NCBI RefSeq assembly: GCF_947623445.1
Contig: NC_135243.1
Coordinates: 21,770,479 to 21,834,478, forward strand
Length of the DNA stretch: 64,000 bases
Origin: Clavelina lepadiformis
Lineage: Eukaryota > Chordata > Ascidiacea > Aplousobranchia > Clavelinidae
Reading direction: 5' to 3'
This document shows, piece after piece, positions 1 to 10,839 of the stretch (position 1 is the first letter of the stretch; every line of letters starts with the position of its first letter). The notes under the pieces were generated by a model. The model saw only the letters and a list, made by a program, of their open reading frames with translations, was not told the DNA's origin and did not search any database. Made by a program: the position numbers and the translations under genes.

Positions 1-200
1 ACAATTTTCGTGGAGCGGCCACGAGCAAAATCGAACGAAAATAAAGAATGCATTCAAATAGTATTGTGATGTTTAACTGGTGGACAAGTTTTCTAACAAC
101 TGAACAACTATTCCAAACAAACGCGGAGTGGCCTGTTGGAAAGTCTTCGTTTCATGTATGTATTGTGTACTTATACTGTATTAGCAAAAGTTGTGAAGTT
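1..200. repeat. Fragment of a third copy of the composite repeat
   Basis: The first bases match the segments beginning near 4868 and 13217: the shared opening acaattttcgtggagcggcc, then the words taaagaatgc, caagttttctaacaactga and tggcctgttggaaagt in the same order. Homology fades near 200. It therefore looks like a truncated third member of the A/B repeat family described below. Boundaries were judged by eye. Confidence 0.7.
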
Positions 201-429
201 CTGTCTGGCGGTTGATATGGAATCGAAGTACAGCCTGAATGCTTTCCATACCTGGGCAAAGACGAGTCGCATGCACCCTCATGCAACCATTTGTGGGTAA
301 AGGCAGAAATGTTACAACCAACAACTTTTTCACGTCGTTTTTACTTGGAAAGTGCTGTAAAAATGAAAACCAGTCTTGCTCTGTTACGATTACGAACGCA
401 TTTTAAAGTTATAGTTGTGAACTGCTATA

Positions 430-1200
430 AAAAAATGAAAACCAGTCTTGTTGGAACTATGAACAAGGTTAGATGTGAACTAGGCTTACCTGTATCTGCA
501 AAATATTTACAGCAATGCTATTCTGGTAAGCTCATGAAGACAGGCGATATGGCAACTCTGACTGTGTATCAGGGTAGACCCAAGAAAAGCTATTGTACTC
601 TTAATTCTGTACATCAGTCTGTTCAACTTAGCGCATCAAACAACAAGACCAAATCTTGTGATGACGTGGGTGATCAAATGCTCTGCCAATATTGGTGGCC
701 CGTTGCTGCTTATTTAAAATTTTGATTTTGAAAAAAGAACAGATGACAAGGTTTCAAGACGAGATTTCATCTTTAGGCTTGCTACAGAACTACGTGAAGA
801 TAACATCGTTGAAAGATCGCAAACTTTTCCACTGCAGTAAAGTAATAATCTCAAAAACGGAAATTTTGCAAATATATTTTTATATTCCTGATCTTTTTGG
901 GCGGGCACCATCTAAATTAATCAGCAAATGGAGGTATGTCTCGTGATTCGCCGAAAATGGTAATGCATATGCCTTGCAAGCTCAGATTTATATTGGAAAA
1001 TGTAAGGTGATCGCTGACAAATTAAAAATGTTGTCACGGTTCGTTGTCAACAAGGGTAAGCTATTTAACAGAAAAATACCACGTTATTGTATGAATTGAA
1101 TGCAGGTGATAGTAGGCCTACTGTAGATTGCGGTAACAATAAACGTCGTACTCTTGTGTGCCAGTTCGAGTGTACAAAATGTTCTGAAGTTGGCTCTGTA
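430..1200 (+). pseudogene. Degraded piggyBac-like transposase, C-terminal part
   Basis: The frame from about 430 to 716 reads like the C-terminal half of a piggyBac (DDE_Tnp_1_7) transposase: a VGTMNK step, then a lysine-rich strand, then NKTKSCDDVGDQM, which resembles the family's NKTKGGVDxxDQ block, followed by a WWPVAAY-like segment. A second frame (about 746-840) continues with SRRDFIFRLATELRE, which fits the helix that follows in that family. A Cys-containing stretch near 1155-1180 may be the remnant of the terminal zinc finger. Frameshifts separate the pieces, so this is a dead copy. An N-terminal piece of a similar transposase lies at 14965-15620; whether both come from one family cannot be said without alignment. 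Confidence 0.55.
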
Positions 1201-3216
1201 GAGTCTCCACCGAAAACTATAGAATTTGCTGATGTATTGAACCATTGGACATTGTTTCGAATTATCTTTCTGAACTGTTTATCTTCTAGTCTCACGAAAG
1301 CATTAGTAAAGTTAAAATGGGCAATTGGAAGCAACCCTTGCGCTCTTAATGTTCAAGTGCAATGAAAAGGTTGACATTTACTGTGCTGGTGTCATCGTTT
1401 TGGTAATGGGAACAAGGAAAGTGACAACGGGTTAGGGAAATCGCTTTGGCCGATCGTTCAGCAGAAACTGATAAAATAAATCGTAATATTTTACGATGAA
1501 GAGTTGCCTCATCTTTTAAAAACAATGAATGTCGGGCAATAAACTGCTAGATGCTTAAATACTGTTGTGTCAGTATTATTGGAACAAAAAAATGGGCAAA
1601 TGTGTTTGGGATAACTTGTGATCATCATAATCGCTCTTGTAGTTGTCGTTTCAAATTTGTCTTTAACCTAGGAAACAACTTTTAAAAAGTGTATGGTCCG
1701 CAGTTTGGTATTCATGCTTTGTTTCCAGTGTGGCTAAACACTAAACACTACGCAGATAAGTCCTCAAAATCGAGTTTCAACCTCAGCCAAGGACAGTGGT
1801 ATAATTGCCATAAGTCTTCTGATAAAAACTTGATGAGATACTTCTCAAACCCTGACTTTCAGGACAGGTTAAAAATGTTGCAAGACAGTAAGACACAACA
1901 AGTGAAACAACAATACTTTGGGCAAAATTCGGGCCTAAACTTGTTACTGTCGCTTCAGTAGGAAATATGGACAGTAAGTTTTTTCAGCTAGCACGTCCTT
2001 GTGTAGCAAACTTGGAGCGAAGGTCATGTGAGAAAACCCGTTTTCACAAACTCTGACTCGCAATAAAACCAGATGTTTTCTGAAGCATACCTGACCGAGC
2101 TAAGTTTCTTTATACACTGTTCCAAATAGGTTTACTTTGTTTCCAATAAGTAATCATCTTCGATTTTATCACCATGAACCCAACAAATATAAGCTGAATA
2201 CACTGGTAGACAACTTCCGTCCTTTTTAGAAAGCTACGTACTTCGCAGAAAACTGCCAACTTTGCTAATGCATTTTTTCTAATATGTAAACTAATCGCGA
2301 CCACACAATGGGATGCTGCTTGTGGTTTTGAGCGTAAATTCCAACAAATAAAATCGCGTTAACTGTTATTAGTCTTCAAAAAAAAGCTTTTGTGTTGTAG
2401 GCAGTGTTGCACACCTAAAAAAAACCTACATCTCCCTACGCAGTTTGAACAAAAAAAAAAGAAATTTTGTCAGTTTTATGGCACTTCATAACTACTTTAG
2501 TTTCAGTTCAAAAGCACCAGAACTAAAGTAGCTCAACATTTACTGACGTTCGTGTTTCCACTGATTGAAAATATCAGTAATGTTGAATTTATAACAAGAG
2601 CAATAGCAGATAACATTCTTTGGTGCTTGTACCAAACAACTAAGTCAGAATATAAACCACCAGGGTTATCTCACCTCAATTTTCTGAAATTTAGTGGTGA
2701 AGCTGAGCCATACATGTTATCATACCCTATATACACCAAGCAAACTAAAGCAAGCCCATCATAAGACATCTTCTAACCCAAAAAATATTTAAAAAAAAAT
2801 TAAACAACTCACAGTACGAAACATTCCTTTACAAGTATATCAGACTGCCAAATGTAGCCTAATCAGTAGGCTACCGCAGCTGGTATTATTACAATTAACA
2901 GTCTACTATTTAACTATTTACTTAAATTTATTTGGAGAGAGAGACAGATATCTCATACCGTAAAACAAAGGTGTTCAAAGCAAACGTCATTACTACGATC
3001 GGGCGACTGGAAGTTATAAATAAAAAGTGTATTCTGTTTGCTGCTGTTGTGTTTATTTCCTTGCAGGCGATTAAATCAATGAGTAAGGGTGCGCTAAATT
3101 GCATTTATTTATTGATGTAAGCGGAACCACCAAACTTCACGGTTAGAAGAGAAAGAGACTCAACAGTAGACAAAAAGGATAGCTAAATCCACGACAGCTA
3201 TCTATTGTGACGTTTA
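1201..3216. other. AT-rich sequence without a recognisable gene
   Basis: Several short reading frames occur here (for example 1689-1961 and 2552-2764 on the plus strand), but none shows a domain, splice context or codon pattern I recognise. Runs of A near 2380-2460 and 2790 are simple sequence. It may be older transposon debris. Confidence 0.4.
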
Positions 3217-3670
3217 ATGGACTTTGCTCAAGTCGTAACTAGTCAGAGTGACGTCATAATTACGTCAAATACGACTAGGCAACAAATACAAAGCGTCATA
3301 GTGGTAAAGGCTGTAAATTTTATTTTGTCCCGAGGGTTGAACCATCGTCAATTTCGCCAACTACTTTTAGAAGCAGAGAATCAGTATGGTGACTTGCTCT
3401 GTTTCTGCGATGTCCGCTGGCTGAGTCGAGGCGATATGCCACAAAGAGTGTACGCGTTGAGGTAAGAAATAGCAACCTGTCTTGAAAATAAAAACAAGAA
3501 AGCGGCTGAATTTCGCGATCCAGAATGGGTCTCCAGTTTGGCATTTCTGGTTGACTTAAAATAGCATTTCAACAAGTTGAACTTGTAGCTTCAGGGAAAG
3601 CTCCAATTGATAAACGAGATGTGGAACTATACGTGCATTCGAAACAAAACTACAACTCTGGGAAAGTCAG
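3217..3670 (+). pseudogene. hAT transposase fragment (GTF2IRD2/ZBED-like)
   Basis: The frame from 3217 reads through KAVNFILSRGLNHRQF, LLLEAENQYGDLLCFCDVRWLSRG and a downstream LREEIATCLENK block, then DPEWVSSLAFLVDLT and LQGKAP. This is the middle-to-late part of the hAT transposase type co-opted in human GTF2IRD2 and ZBED proteins (residues around SRxLNHRQF and VRWLSRGKVL are diagnostic). One stop and a frame change after about 3465 break it. The second half is repeated in copy B at 11124-11500, in worse condition. It is a dead transposase fragment. Confidence 0.75.
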
Positions 3671-4094
3671 CTGCACTTACCTGTTCCATTATTTTTATTA
3701 GGTTTGTATGAAAAGTGCTGCCGATTAGCGTATACTACGCAGCAGTGCTCAACCAGTGAGCTGTCCAGATGAGGAATGTAACCAAAATGCAATATCAAGT
3801 CTTGTACGAACTGATGATGAAAGGAAAATACTCTTCCATTTACTGTTATAATTGCTGAAAATTGCTGCATGGCATTCATTCTTGGTTGGTGTGTTTACTG
3901 TTTATTGTAGATGTTTGAAAATGTTTAATTTTTTAGTCCATGTTAAACCTAATGTCAATGTTTAACACCACCAGCAGATGAAAAAACTGTCTAATTTTCC
4001 GTGAGAAGTTCCTGTAAACTTACCATGTGATGTTATAAATGATGTAACAGCCTTTTCGTTGTTGTATGATATTGGGTACACATTATTTATTGCA

Positions 4095-4373
4095 GTGTAT
4101 TCATAAGACCAGGAAAGCCAATGCAAAAGACTGTGGCTGTGAACAGCGGTGCTGCGAATCCTAATAGTTCCACAACAGAATTGCTGCAGGAGCATTCAAA
4201 AGACGTTGCATCTAGATTGGATGTAATAAGCCAGCAGTTGCATGCTATCAAATCAATTTTAGACAAATCTGGCTTATCACAGTTTGGTCACCAGTCGACC
4301 AGTCAAAACTGGACAAGTCTCTGCAGGATTTTACATGTAAGCTTTACTGACACTTTTGGAGAAGTTATATAAC
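4095..4373 (+). pseudogene. Repeat-borne coding remnant, copy A (unknown protein)
   Basis: A reading frame follows a good acceptor (tttattgcag at about 4095) and reads KTVAVNSGAANPNSSTTELL then EHSKDVASRLDVISQQLHA and IKSILDKSG, ending in SFTDTFGEVI and a stop near 4372. Copy B (11665-11973) keeps the same frame with mainly conservative changes and a longer middle (KAPVLPKRSETMEEQDKSLQ) that is deleted here. The heptad-like DVISQQLHAIKSIL stretch could be a coiled coil. I do not recognise the protein. It is probably the last exon of a gene carried by the repeat. Confidence 0.4.
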
Positions 4374-5159
4374 ATTACGGTCAAGTGCTAAAACAAGCTT
4401 ACCTTAAATCAAATTTGTAAAAGATAAGATAAAGTTGTTTGAAAAGGTATGACATACAAAAATTTTTCTTCGATAATTGATTACAACTGGTTATGCAAAT
4501 TTTTTGTTACCTTATGTGGTAGCAGTTATGACATGGCAATGTGTAATTATTTCTGTTACACACTACTGTTTGAATCAAGCAATGTGTCAAAAACAATATA
4601 AACTGCACTCACTACTCACTTATCTGTGAGCTTGTATGGTATGCAAAGCTTATTATAATAGGTGGAAGATATCACTCTACCACTAGTATACAAGGTCCAG
4701 ACACCATAAATTGAAAATTTAAGCAAGGTGATTTCACATTGTTATCAATGTAACTCATATCTGCGCACTGTAGAGTATTGAATTAATTGCAAGAAAAGTA
4801 GACGTAGAGTCCTTATGTGCAACACTCAGGAATTTTGTCAGAGTTTTTATGACAAAATTGTTAGCTTCACAATTTTCGTGGAGCGGCCTGGGTCAAAAAA
4901 GAAGGAAAATAAAGAATGCCTTCAAAGATCACAAGTAATATAATGTTTTTCTTGGTAAAGAGTTTACAAATTTCAATTAATATTGTGATATTTAGTTGGT
5001 AGTCAAGTTTTCTAACAACTGAATAATTATTCCAAATTTGTATTAACATGGACTGGCCTGTTGGAAAGTTTTGGTTTTAATTATGTTTGTTTGTATGTAT
5101 AGTATACAGCACATATTTATTAGCAAACGTTATGACTTGTACTGATGTTTGCATTTTTA

Positions 5160-5397
5160 TTTCAAGACACAATACACTACACATCCCACTGCAAAGCACA
5201 ACATGCTGATGTATTGCCACGGCGGCGAAGTTTGTATTTAGTGGAGTCGGAGATTGGGATGGTGGGAGGGCAAAGAGGGCTGCAGCTTTGACAATATGCT
5301 ACCGACCAAAAGAGCCGCATTAGAGTGTCACATTTCTCACGTTTTGTCTGAGGAGGAGTCTTGCAGCAGTGGGGAAGATGAAGACACTTACCTATAA
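5160..5397 (+). pseudogene. Possible hAT C-terminal tail with acidic end
   Basis: One frame contains FVFSGVG and a neighbouring frame contains TKRAALECHISHVLSEEESC, ending SSGEDEDTYL and stop, with an aataaa at about 5480. This recalls the FSxAGxxxxxRAxL dimerisation end of hAT transposases, but the match is weak. Copy B (13350-13590) has the same sequence with a further frameshift. Confidence 0.3.
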
Positions 5398-5815
5398 TTA
5401 AGAACTCCTATTTTACTTTGTATTTTATCTTCGTTTCATTTTCTAATTTTCTGCGTTCTTGCTTTTTTTCAACTTTCAATAAATGCCATTTAAAACGTAT
5501 ACGTTGTATTAAGCCGCAAATGATCGTAGCTATCAGTAATGTTACTGAAAGGGTTTTATGTCAGGTAAGACTAGGCCCAGAGAAAAATATAAGATAATTT
5601 TTCTCAGGCTCTTGCATGGTAAAAAAAGGCTTATGATCGGTCGCCATACTTGGGCCAAGCATTGCCCATTGTCAAATTTCCTGACCTCTTTCTAACATAT
5701 ATCTGTGGCTGTTGAATGGCGGACATACCTTGGGCCAACTTTGTTCTTAACATGTGCAGTAGATATCACATAGTAAGTTTTAGTGTGTTCAAATAAAAGT
5801 TCGAATTTCTTCCAG

Positions 5816-6034
5816 GAATTTAGCAATCGATTCGTGAACCCGATCTTGAACGGGCAGCACGTTGACTCCTCCAGGTACGACGTGATGAAGAAGACATCCC
5901 ACGTCCTGCACGAGTTGTTGTCTGAAGGTGCCATGAAGGAAAACATGTTCTTTACGTTCACTCTTATTTATGATGAAGATGAGATAGGCGAGTTGCCTGG
6001 TGCTGCAAATACTCTTGGTAACTTATCTCGTTAA
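5816..6034 (+). pseudogene. Captured ATRX/RAD54L2-like SNF2 exon fragment
   Basis: After a typical acceptor (tttcttccag, 5806-5815) the frame reads EFSNRFVNPILNGQHVDSSR, then DVMKKTSHVLHELLSEG. This matches the SNF2-domain segment of ATRX-class helicases, where the family has EFxNRFxNPIxNGQxxDST and MKKRAHxLHELL. In the family two residues separate DV from MKK; they are absent here. The similarity ends near 5935, and the frame then runs to a stop at 6034 without known homology. No other SNF2 exon is nearby. The stretch is richer in G and C than its flanks. It lies exactly where copies A and B lose collinearity, so it is most likely a gene fragment captured by a transposon, not a working gene. 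Confidence 0.7.
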
Positions 6035-6221
6035 AAGCTTTTGACTTAAAACATGACTCAGCGGCCATCTTGTGATTGTCACCCGAATGTTGTAATAAAA
6101 ATGCGCAGAAATTTGTTCAATTAGAAACACAAAGGCAAAGAAAGCATTGAATATTGAACAGAAAAAAAGTTTGAGCCTGCCATTCCGTTCCATTTCTCGC
6201 CTCATTAGAGCTATTATTAAC

Positions 6222-6290
6222 ATGGCCAGTAAAAAGCGCAGAATTGATTCAGAAAACAGACAATTCAATAGTGAATGGAGTGAAAAGTAG
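6222..6290 (+). pseudogene. hAT transposase N-terminal start, copy A
   Basis: From an ATG the frame reads MASKKRRIDSENRQFNSEWS followed by EK and a stop. This is the start of GTF2IRD2/ZBED-type hAT transposases (MSxKKRKxDxENRxFNxEWT). Copy B has the same block at about 16066-16140 but has lost the ATG. The 5' flank (6126-6190) is found again inside the hAT element at 40891-41650. Confidence 0.6.
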
Positions 6291-7488
6291 TGGTAACAAC
6301 TAACAGCTGAACCAAAATCAACTTCTTGTTAGTCTGGCAGTGGATCAGATAACTCGACTGTAAACAGACCCAGAAGCCTTGGCTAAATTGCATTTACCCT
6401 ATTAGTGTAGTGTGCACAGGTCGTAAGCTTTCCACCACACGTTATTTCCTGTAACATTCACGAAATGATATCAGCAGGTAGAAAAGGCACAAAAATTCTT
6501 CATCCGCACTCCTGGACATCGCGATCCCTAAGTGATGCTATACCTTACCAACTTCACATTGGCTATAGGCAGTAATAGGCTACTAATCTGACCCTGTCTT
6601 TTTATGCCTTTTTCAATGTACTAATGACATGCACTGAATTCAAACCTTCCTGCAAGTTAAAATATATTGTAGAACAGAAACTCGGACAATAAAAAAAAAT
6701 GGAAACGATAACAAAGAACCCTGATCCAGAACCGCTTGTAAGGAATGACCTTGCGAATGCCAACCTGCCTCGTGGTAAGGGTTGTCTTGTGCTGTGACCA
6801 TTAGAGCATAGACTTAATTATCCATAGACATCACAGAACTCTAACAATGCAGCCACTTGGTAGTTTGCAATTGCAGAAAAGTTGTAAAAGAAGAGCATGG
6901 CTTTTATTAGTTGAGTGCTAATGTGCACCTAACAATTCAGAGCAGATATAGACTGTGGACATATGTGGGAGATTAGACATTGTGGTCCCATTTGGCGTTC
7001 TTTCCACGGAGCACTGCATGGGTAAATAATTTTCGCCTTAGAACAACTTAAGGCTTCTATTACAGCAATATAAAACTATTTCACTCATTTATCTTTCAGT
7101 ATGCATGTGATCAATGCTGCCGATGGATCTGTAATGAAAGGTGGTATATGGTACCTTAACCTGTAAGGTTTGCCCACTTCCTTGCAAAGTCTGTTTACCG
7201 ACTTCAGCAATAATGACACATGAATGACTACCGTATAATCTGATTATATTTGAAGCTTCTTTGAACGAATACATCAAGATAAAACATTGTGACAGCTACA
7301 TAATAAAGTCGACCACTTTCTAGGGTTAACTTCGTAGACTGTTAAGTGACGACTGATAATTTGTAATGCACGCATAGTAAGAGGGAAGCAATCGATTACG
7401 TCACGCAGTGTTATGCTTCGCTGATTCGATAGACGAGAATTCTATGTCGTACACAATTTTATATTACATTAATTGATATATTTATCAC

Positions 7489-8410
7489 TAGGGCCCGCAA
7501 AAGTCAATAAAGTCAAAAATTTTTAAGGACCTCGTCCGACCACGAATCAAAGAATAAATTTGTTTTCAGCATCTAGGGGATTGTTTCTAAGAAGTTAATA
7601 GGTCAAAATTTACAATAAAGTCAAAATTTGTCAAAATATGGCTTTTTACAAAGTTTTTGTGTTTCTTGAGAGTAATTCTTGTAAAAATCCTCGTGAAAGC
7701 ATTGTAAATCAGGAACTGCGACACATAAAAGCAGGAAATAAGTCACAATGCCCACTTGGATCAGCAGTAACTTTTATCGCAAATTGTCCATTGTTTATTC
7801 ATTGTTACGTATTTAAAGAATTCTTATAAAACACTTCCTCTTCATAAACGTGGTATTTTCGAAGATCAACAGTTTGGTGGATTTTAGGAATAGCTGACAT
7901 TCTGTAATACAAAAATGCCTAAGCAAGCTAAATCGTCTTCAGCAAAAGTTAGACAGATTTGTCGAGATTTTTCTGATGTATTTAATGCAACTCCCGGGGG
8001 TGATTTAAGGTGCAATCTTTGCGAGGTTATAGTGAAGTGCGATAAAAAGTATTTTGTTGAAAGCCACAGGAAAAGTAAACGCCATCAAGCTGGTTTGGAG
8101 CAACAACAAGCATTCCCTGCTTAATTTGCTGTTTATTAGAATTTACCATGTGGAGAAAATCGAGGCAAAGTGCCCTTTTCACAAGGACAAAATAACACAA
8201 GCTACCTAAATCTATCGCCAAAATACACGACGCACTTTTTATAATCCATAAAACACCTTGACTTTTCGACAAAATACTACGTTTGGGTAACTGGAGGAAG
8301 AACTGTGGCCTCTACAAATAAGCAATTTCGTTAGGTCAAAATAAAGTCAAAATTTGATAAAAATAAAGTAAAAAAAATTTTTTTTTTAACTCAAAATAAA
8401 AATGGCCCTA
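7489..8410 (+). mobile_element. hAT element, 922 bp, with 8-bp target duplication
   Basis: The element is bounded by TAGGGCC at the left and GGCCCTA at the right, and is flanked by TTTATCAC at 7481-7488 and 8411-8418. The 8-bp duplication and short inverted ends place it in the hAT superfamily. Its ends are rich in the word aaagtcaaaat. The related repeat copy at 21350-21480 has the site with a single TTTATCAC, so it serves as an empty-site control. It encodes only a short zinc-finger protein and must be non-autonomous. Confidence 0.9.
7915..8124 (+). CDS. CGGBP1/BED-like zinc-finger N-terminus of a hAT transposase
   Basis: An uninterrupted 69-codon frame inside the 922-bp hAT. After a basic start (MPKQAKSSSAKVRQIC) it has a single finger, LRCNLCEVIVKCDKK, followed by a conserved HxxxxxH pair in ESHRKSKRHQAGLE. 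This Cys2-His2 layout is that of the CGGBP1-like DNA-binding domain at the start of many invertebrate hAT transposases. The catalytic RNase-H-like part is absent, so it could bind element ends but not cut them. Whether it is expressed cannot be seen. Confidence 0.6.
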   Translation: MPKQAKSSSAKVRQICRDFSDVFNATPGGDLRCNLCEVIVKCDKKYFVESHRKSKRHQAGLEQQQAFPA

Positions 8411-9759
8411 TTTATCACAGATCCATGAATCCTGCTCCGCTGAACCTGGAGAAAACCAACAGTTTCTTTGCAAACATTGCACAAATTAATTAATGAAATT
8501 GTTTCCAGTTCTTAACCTGTTTGTGGTACAAATATAACTCAGGCAAGCATTCACTGTAAATGATTTTTTAAATTGAAGCATATCAAGGAATGTGGGGAAG
8601 AAAGTACTTTTAAATAATTTCTTCACTACAAAGACTGTAAATGTGTTTTCTTTAACTCATGCGGTCAGGACACTTCCCAATTGAACGTGAGTCACGTGAA
8701 TGATTTCACAATCCTAGGAGTAACGTGAACCGGTCTGCATCAGAAATCCGAACATGCAGTAATAATGTACGGTCAAACCACTCCATTTTTATGTCCTTCA
8801 ATTGCTTACTAGGCAAATCACTATATACCTGGACACCCCTGGTACAGAGAATAGAAGTAGGTTATAGGTTTCGTGCTTGCTGATGGCTCAACTGTTTTAT
8901 TGACGAGGTATTGTGGATTTCTCCCAAACACTCAGCAAATAACGTCAGTAAAATTTGATAAATATTGAAATGAGGAAACTCACTGGCTGACTGCTAACCA
9001 ATTGCAATTTTACTTTTCAGGCTAGAATCAATGACACTCAGAACCAATGGAAAATATTCCCCGAATAATAAAAAACTTTGGGTATCACTGTAGTTGTCAT
9101 GTTAGTGCCTGTTTCATAAATATGAATTTATGTAAAAAGTACAGAGTGGAGATACTGCTGCAGAAAGCATAACCGACAAAAGGACTTCATAAATTGCGGT
9201 TCTGTTGTATTCTTTCAAGTTATAAAACACTGTTTTAATTTTCTGTAAATAGAAGTAAACACTACTGTCAGACTACAAAGAAAACCGAGCAAGAGTGAAC
9301 AGGTAATGATAGCGAGAAACTTGATTAGCCCACAGAATACCTGGTGCTAACTTACAATGGAGATTAGCCCTGGGCTGCAGTGCGCAAAAGGATTCACAAC
9401 CAATTTTCGAAATCAATTTTAGTTTTGGGAATTAATAATACCAAACCCTGAGTGGCCCTCTGATAAGGTGCTTTTTGACTATTGAGCACTCTTTCAGCAG
9501 TTGTTGCGATTTCCACTGGACTTTGTTTCTTGATGCGTAAAAAATATATACAATAGTTTGCTCATGCACTTGGAGATGTATAACACGTTGGTAAGGCGAT
9601 CAAAACTTCATCACATCAAAGTTTTGTTGCACATTTCTACTATATCAATCGTCATTTTGAGAGCAATCATAGTAGTGTCTGTTCTGTAAGAGCGATTGAA
9701 AAGACTTGAAATTATTCAGAGATAAGTAAAGCAGTATAGACAGCAAACTATATATCTGC

Positions 9760-9910
9760 TGCTAGTTTTCAGGTATCCAATGCTATTGCTTTGCATGGAA
9801 AACCAATTTCTGATGGCGTTAAGTTAAAAGAAGTTTGTAAAAGTTGTTCAGATATGTTGTTTAAAGAATTTCCAAATAAAACTGATATTCTCAAAAGAAT
9901 TAATTAGCTA
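9760..9910 (+). pseudogene. hAT transposase fragment (middle)
   Basis: The frame reads ASFQVSNAIALHGKPISDGV then KLKEVCKSCSDMLFKEFPNK and ILKRI before a stop. This matches the ASYxxxxxIAKxxKPFSDGExVKxC segment of GTF2IRD2-type hAT transposases that precedes the LSRRTVxxRI motif. It follows copy A directly and is broken by stops. Confidence 0.6.
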
Positions 9911-10188
9911 CCTGTTTGCAGGGTGGGATGCAGTTGGTACAATTAATTATGAAAGAGCACACTCGTCTTGAAAAAAAGGATTTCCAAGGAGTCAGTGCTA
10001 AAACAGCTGATGAAGAATATGATCCGGATGACAACAAACAACTAGTAACAAGATAGAAGTCCAATTTCAAGATTTCTTGAAGCTTGAAAGCAAGTACCGT
10101 ATATCAGCATCATTGAAAGAGCCGGATCTGACAAAATCGTATTGAGCAAGAAACTTACCAAGGAATTGTCTTCATCCCATCGAGTGTG
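9911..10188. other. No gene seen
   Basis: AT-rich sequence between the hAT fragment and the Gypsy LTR. A short frame near 9995-10056 (KTADEEYDPDDNKQ) is open but unrecognised. Confidence 0.4.
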
Positions 10189-10399
10189 TGTTACGTGTTT
10201 TGTGCTCGTTTGACGTGCCTTGTTTTTCGGCCGGAGGCGCTGATGTTTGTAATTGCGCCTTGCTAGTTGGCGAACGTGTCACTCTACCTTTGTCTGAGCT
10301 GTGAGCAGACGTGCTTGTTTTCACTCTTTATTTTGTCAAATACAATGCTATAGTTTAACTGCAAGTCTATTCGAACCAGCATAAAAAAAGCCGGTAACA
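10189..10399 (+). mobile_element. Ty3/Gypsy 5' LTR (family 1)
   Basis: A 211-bp block begins TGTTACGTG and ends GGTAACA, so its ends form the short inverted repeat TGTTAC...GTAACA typical of LTRs. Two bases later a primer-binding site starts (TGGCGAGCACGGCAGGACC, 10402-10420), almost identical to that of the Gypsy element at 44402-47570. The two LTR bodies differ, so these are related but distinct families. Confidence 0.75.
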
Positions 10400-10401
10400 T
10401 T

Positions 10402-10420
10402 TGGCGAGCACGGCAGGACC
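10402..10420 (+). promoter_or_regulatory. Primer-binding site of the Gypsy remnant
   Basis: TGGCGAGCACGGCAGGACC starts two bases after the LTR end. It begins with TGG, complementary to a tRNA CCA end. The second Gypsy element has the same site with one difference near 47315-47333. Confidence 0.7.
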
Positions 10421-10467
10421 TGCAGTTAAAAAACGTGAATGTAGAAAGTGACCGGGTTTTATCCGCG

Positions 10468-10839
10468 ATGAATTTTATTTGCTCTCCTCCGAAGTTTGAA
10501 CTTGGAGAAAGTTTCTGCGACAGTGTGGACGCAACAGCAGCTGCTCGAAAACATGCTTTTGTGGTGAGTTTACCGGAATATGTTAAGCTGGAAATGATAC
10601 GCAACGGTGCACGGTTAGGCACCATGAACTATGAAGAACTTAAGTCCAAAGCTGAGGAAGTTGCTTGTTGCTCGCTTCGATGTAAGCAGCAGCTTATACA
10701 AAGAACCCAAGCTCTCGGCGAAACGAATCGAAGGTATGTCAACGCCCTTGTCAATTTCGATGAAAGTACGAAGAATGACGTCTTTGGACTGCGTAACAAA
10801 ATGAAGCAGAAAGGCTGGTCACGTGCAATGCAGAGGTAG
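10468..10839 (+). pseudogene. Gypsy Gag N-terminal fragment
   Basis: Starting at an ATG about 50 bases past the primer site, the frame reads MNFICSPPKFELGESFCDSV, then KHAFVVSLPEYVKLEM, YEELKSKAEE and QLIQRTQALGE before a stop at 10839. The order SLPE, a basic-acidic linker, YxELxxKA and xQRTQxxxE matches the Gag of the element at 46432-47290 (SLPEDM, YDELIQKAKD, PVQRTQGFDE). It is a Gag fragment. No zinc knuckle, protease or polymerase follows; copy B of the composite repeat begins about 280 bases downstream. Confidence 0.6.

Larger units (their letters stand above)
7130..8419. repeat. LTR-like insertion (TG...CA) with GATC target duplication, split by a hAT
   Basis: Copy B keeps the empty site (GATC once, 17130-17133). 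Copy A has GATC at 7126-7129 and again at 8420-8423. The inserted DNA starts TGTAATGAAAGG and ends TTTATCACA, so it has TG...CA ends and a 4-bp duplication, as expected for a solo LTR. Without the nested hAT (7489-8410 plus one target copy) it is about 360 bp. A partial inverted copy lies at 21350-21480. Confidence 0.65.
3366..9432. repeat. Composite repeat, copy A
   Basis: Collinear with copy B (11124-18365). Anchors that match by eye: 3367/11127, 3590/11322, 3934/11530, 4095-4373/11693-11973, 4374-4740/11974-12330, 4750/13096, 4868/13217, 5160-5520/13350-13700, 5575-5780/13755-13910, 6209-7129/16063-17133 and 8420-9430/17130-18365. Copy A uniquely holds the ATRX-like segment (about 5781-6034) and a 1290-bp insertion (7130-8419). 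It lacks the 671-bp hAT of copy B and B's Tigger and piggyBac pieces. Identity looks high but with many small indels. Confidence 0.8.

Noticed and set aside
1689-1961. 90-codon plus frame
   Set aside because: No recognisable motif and no splice or promoter context.
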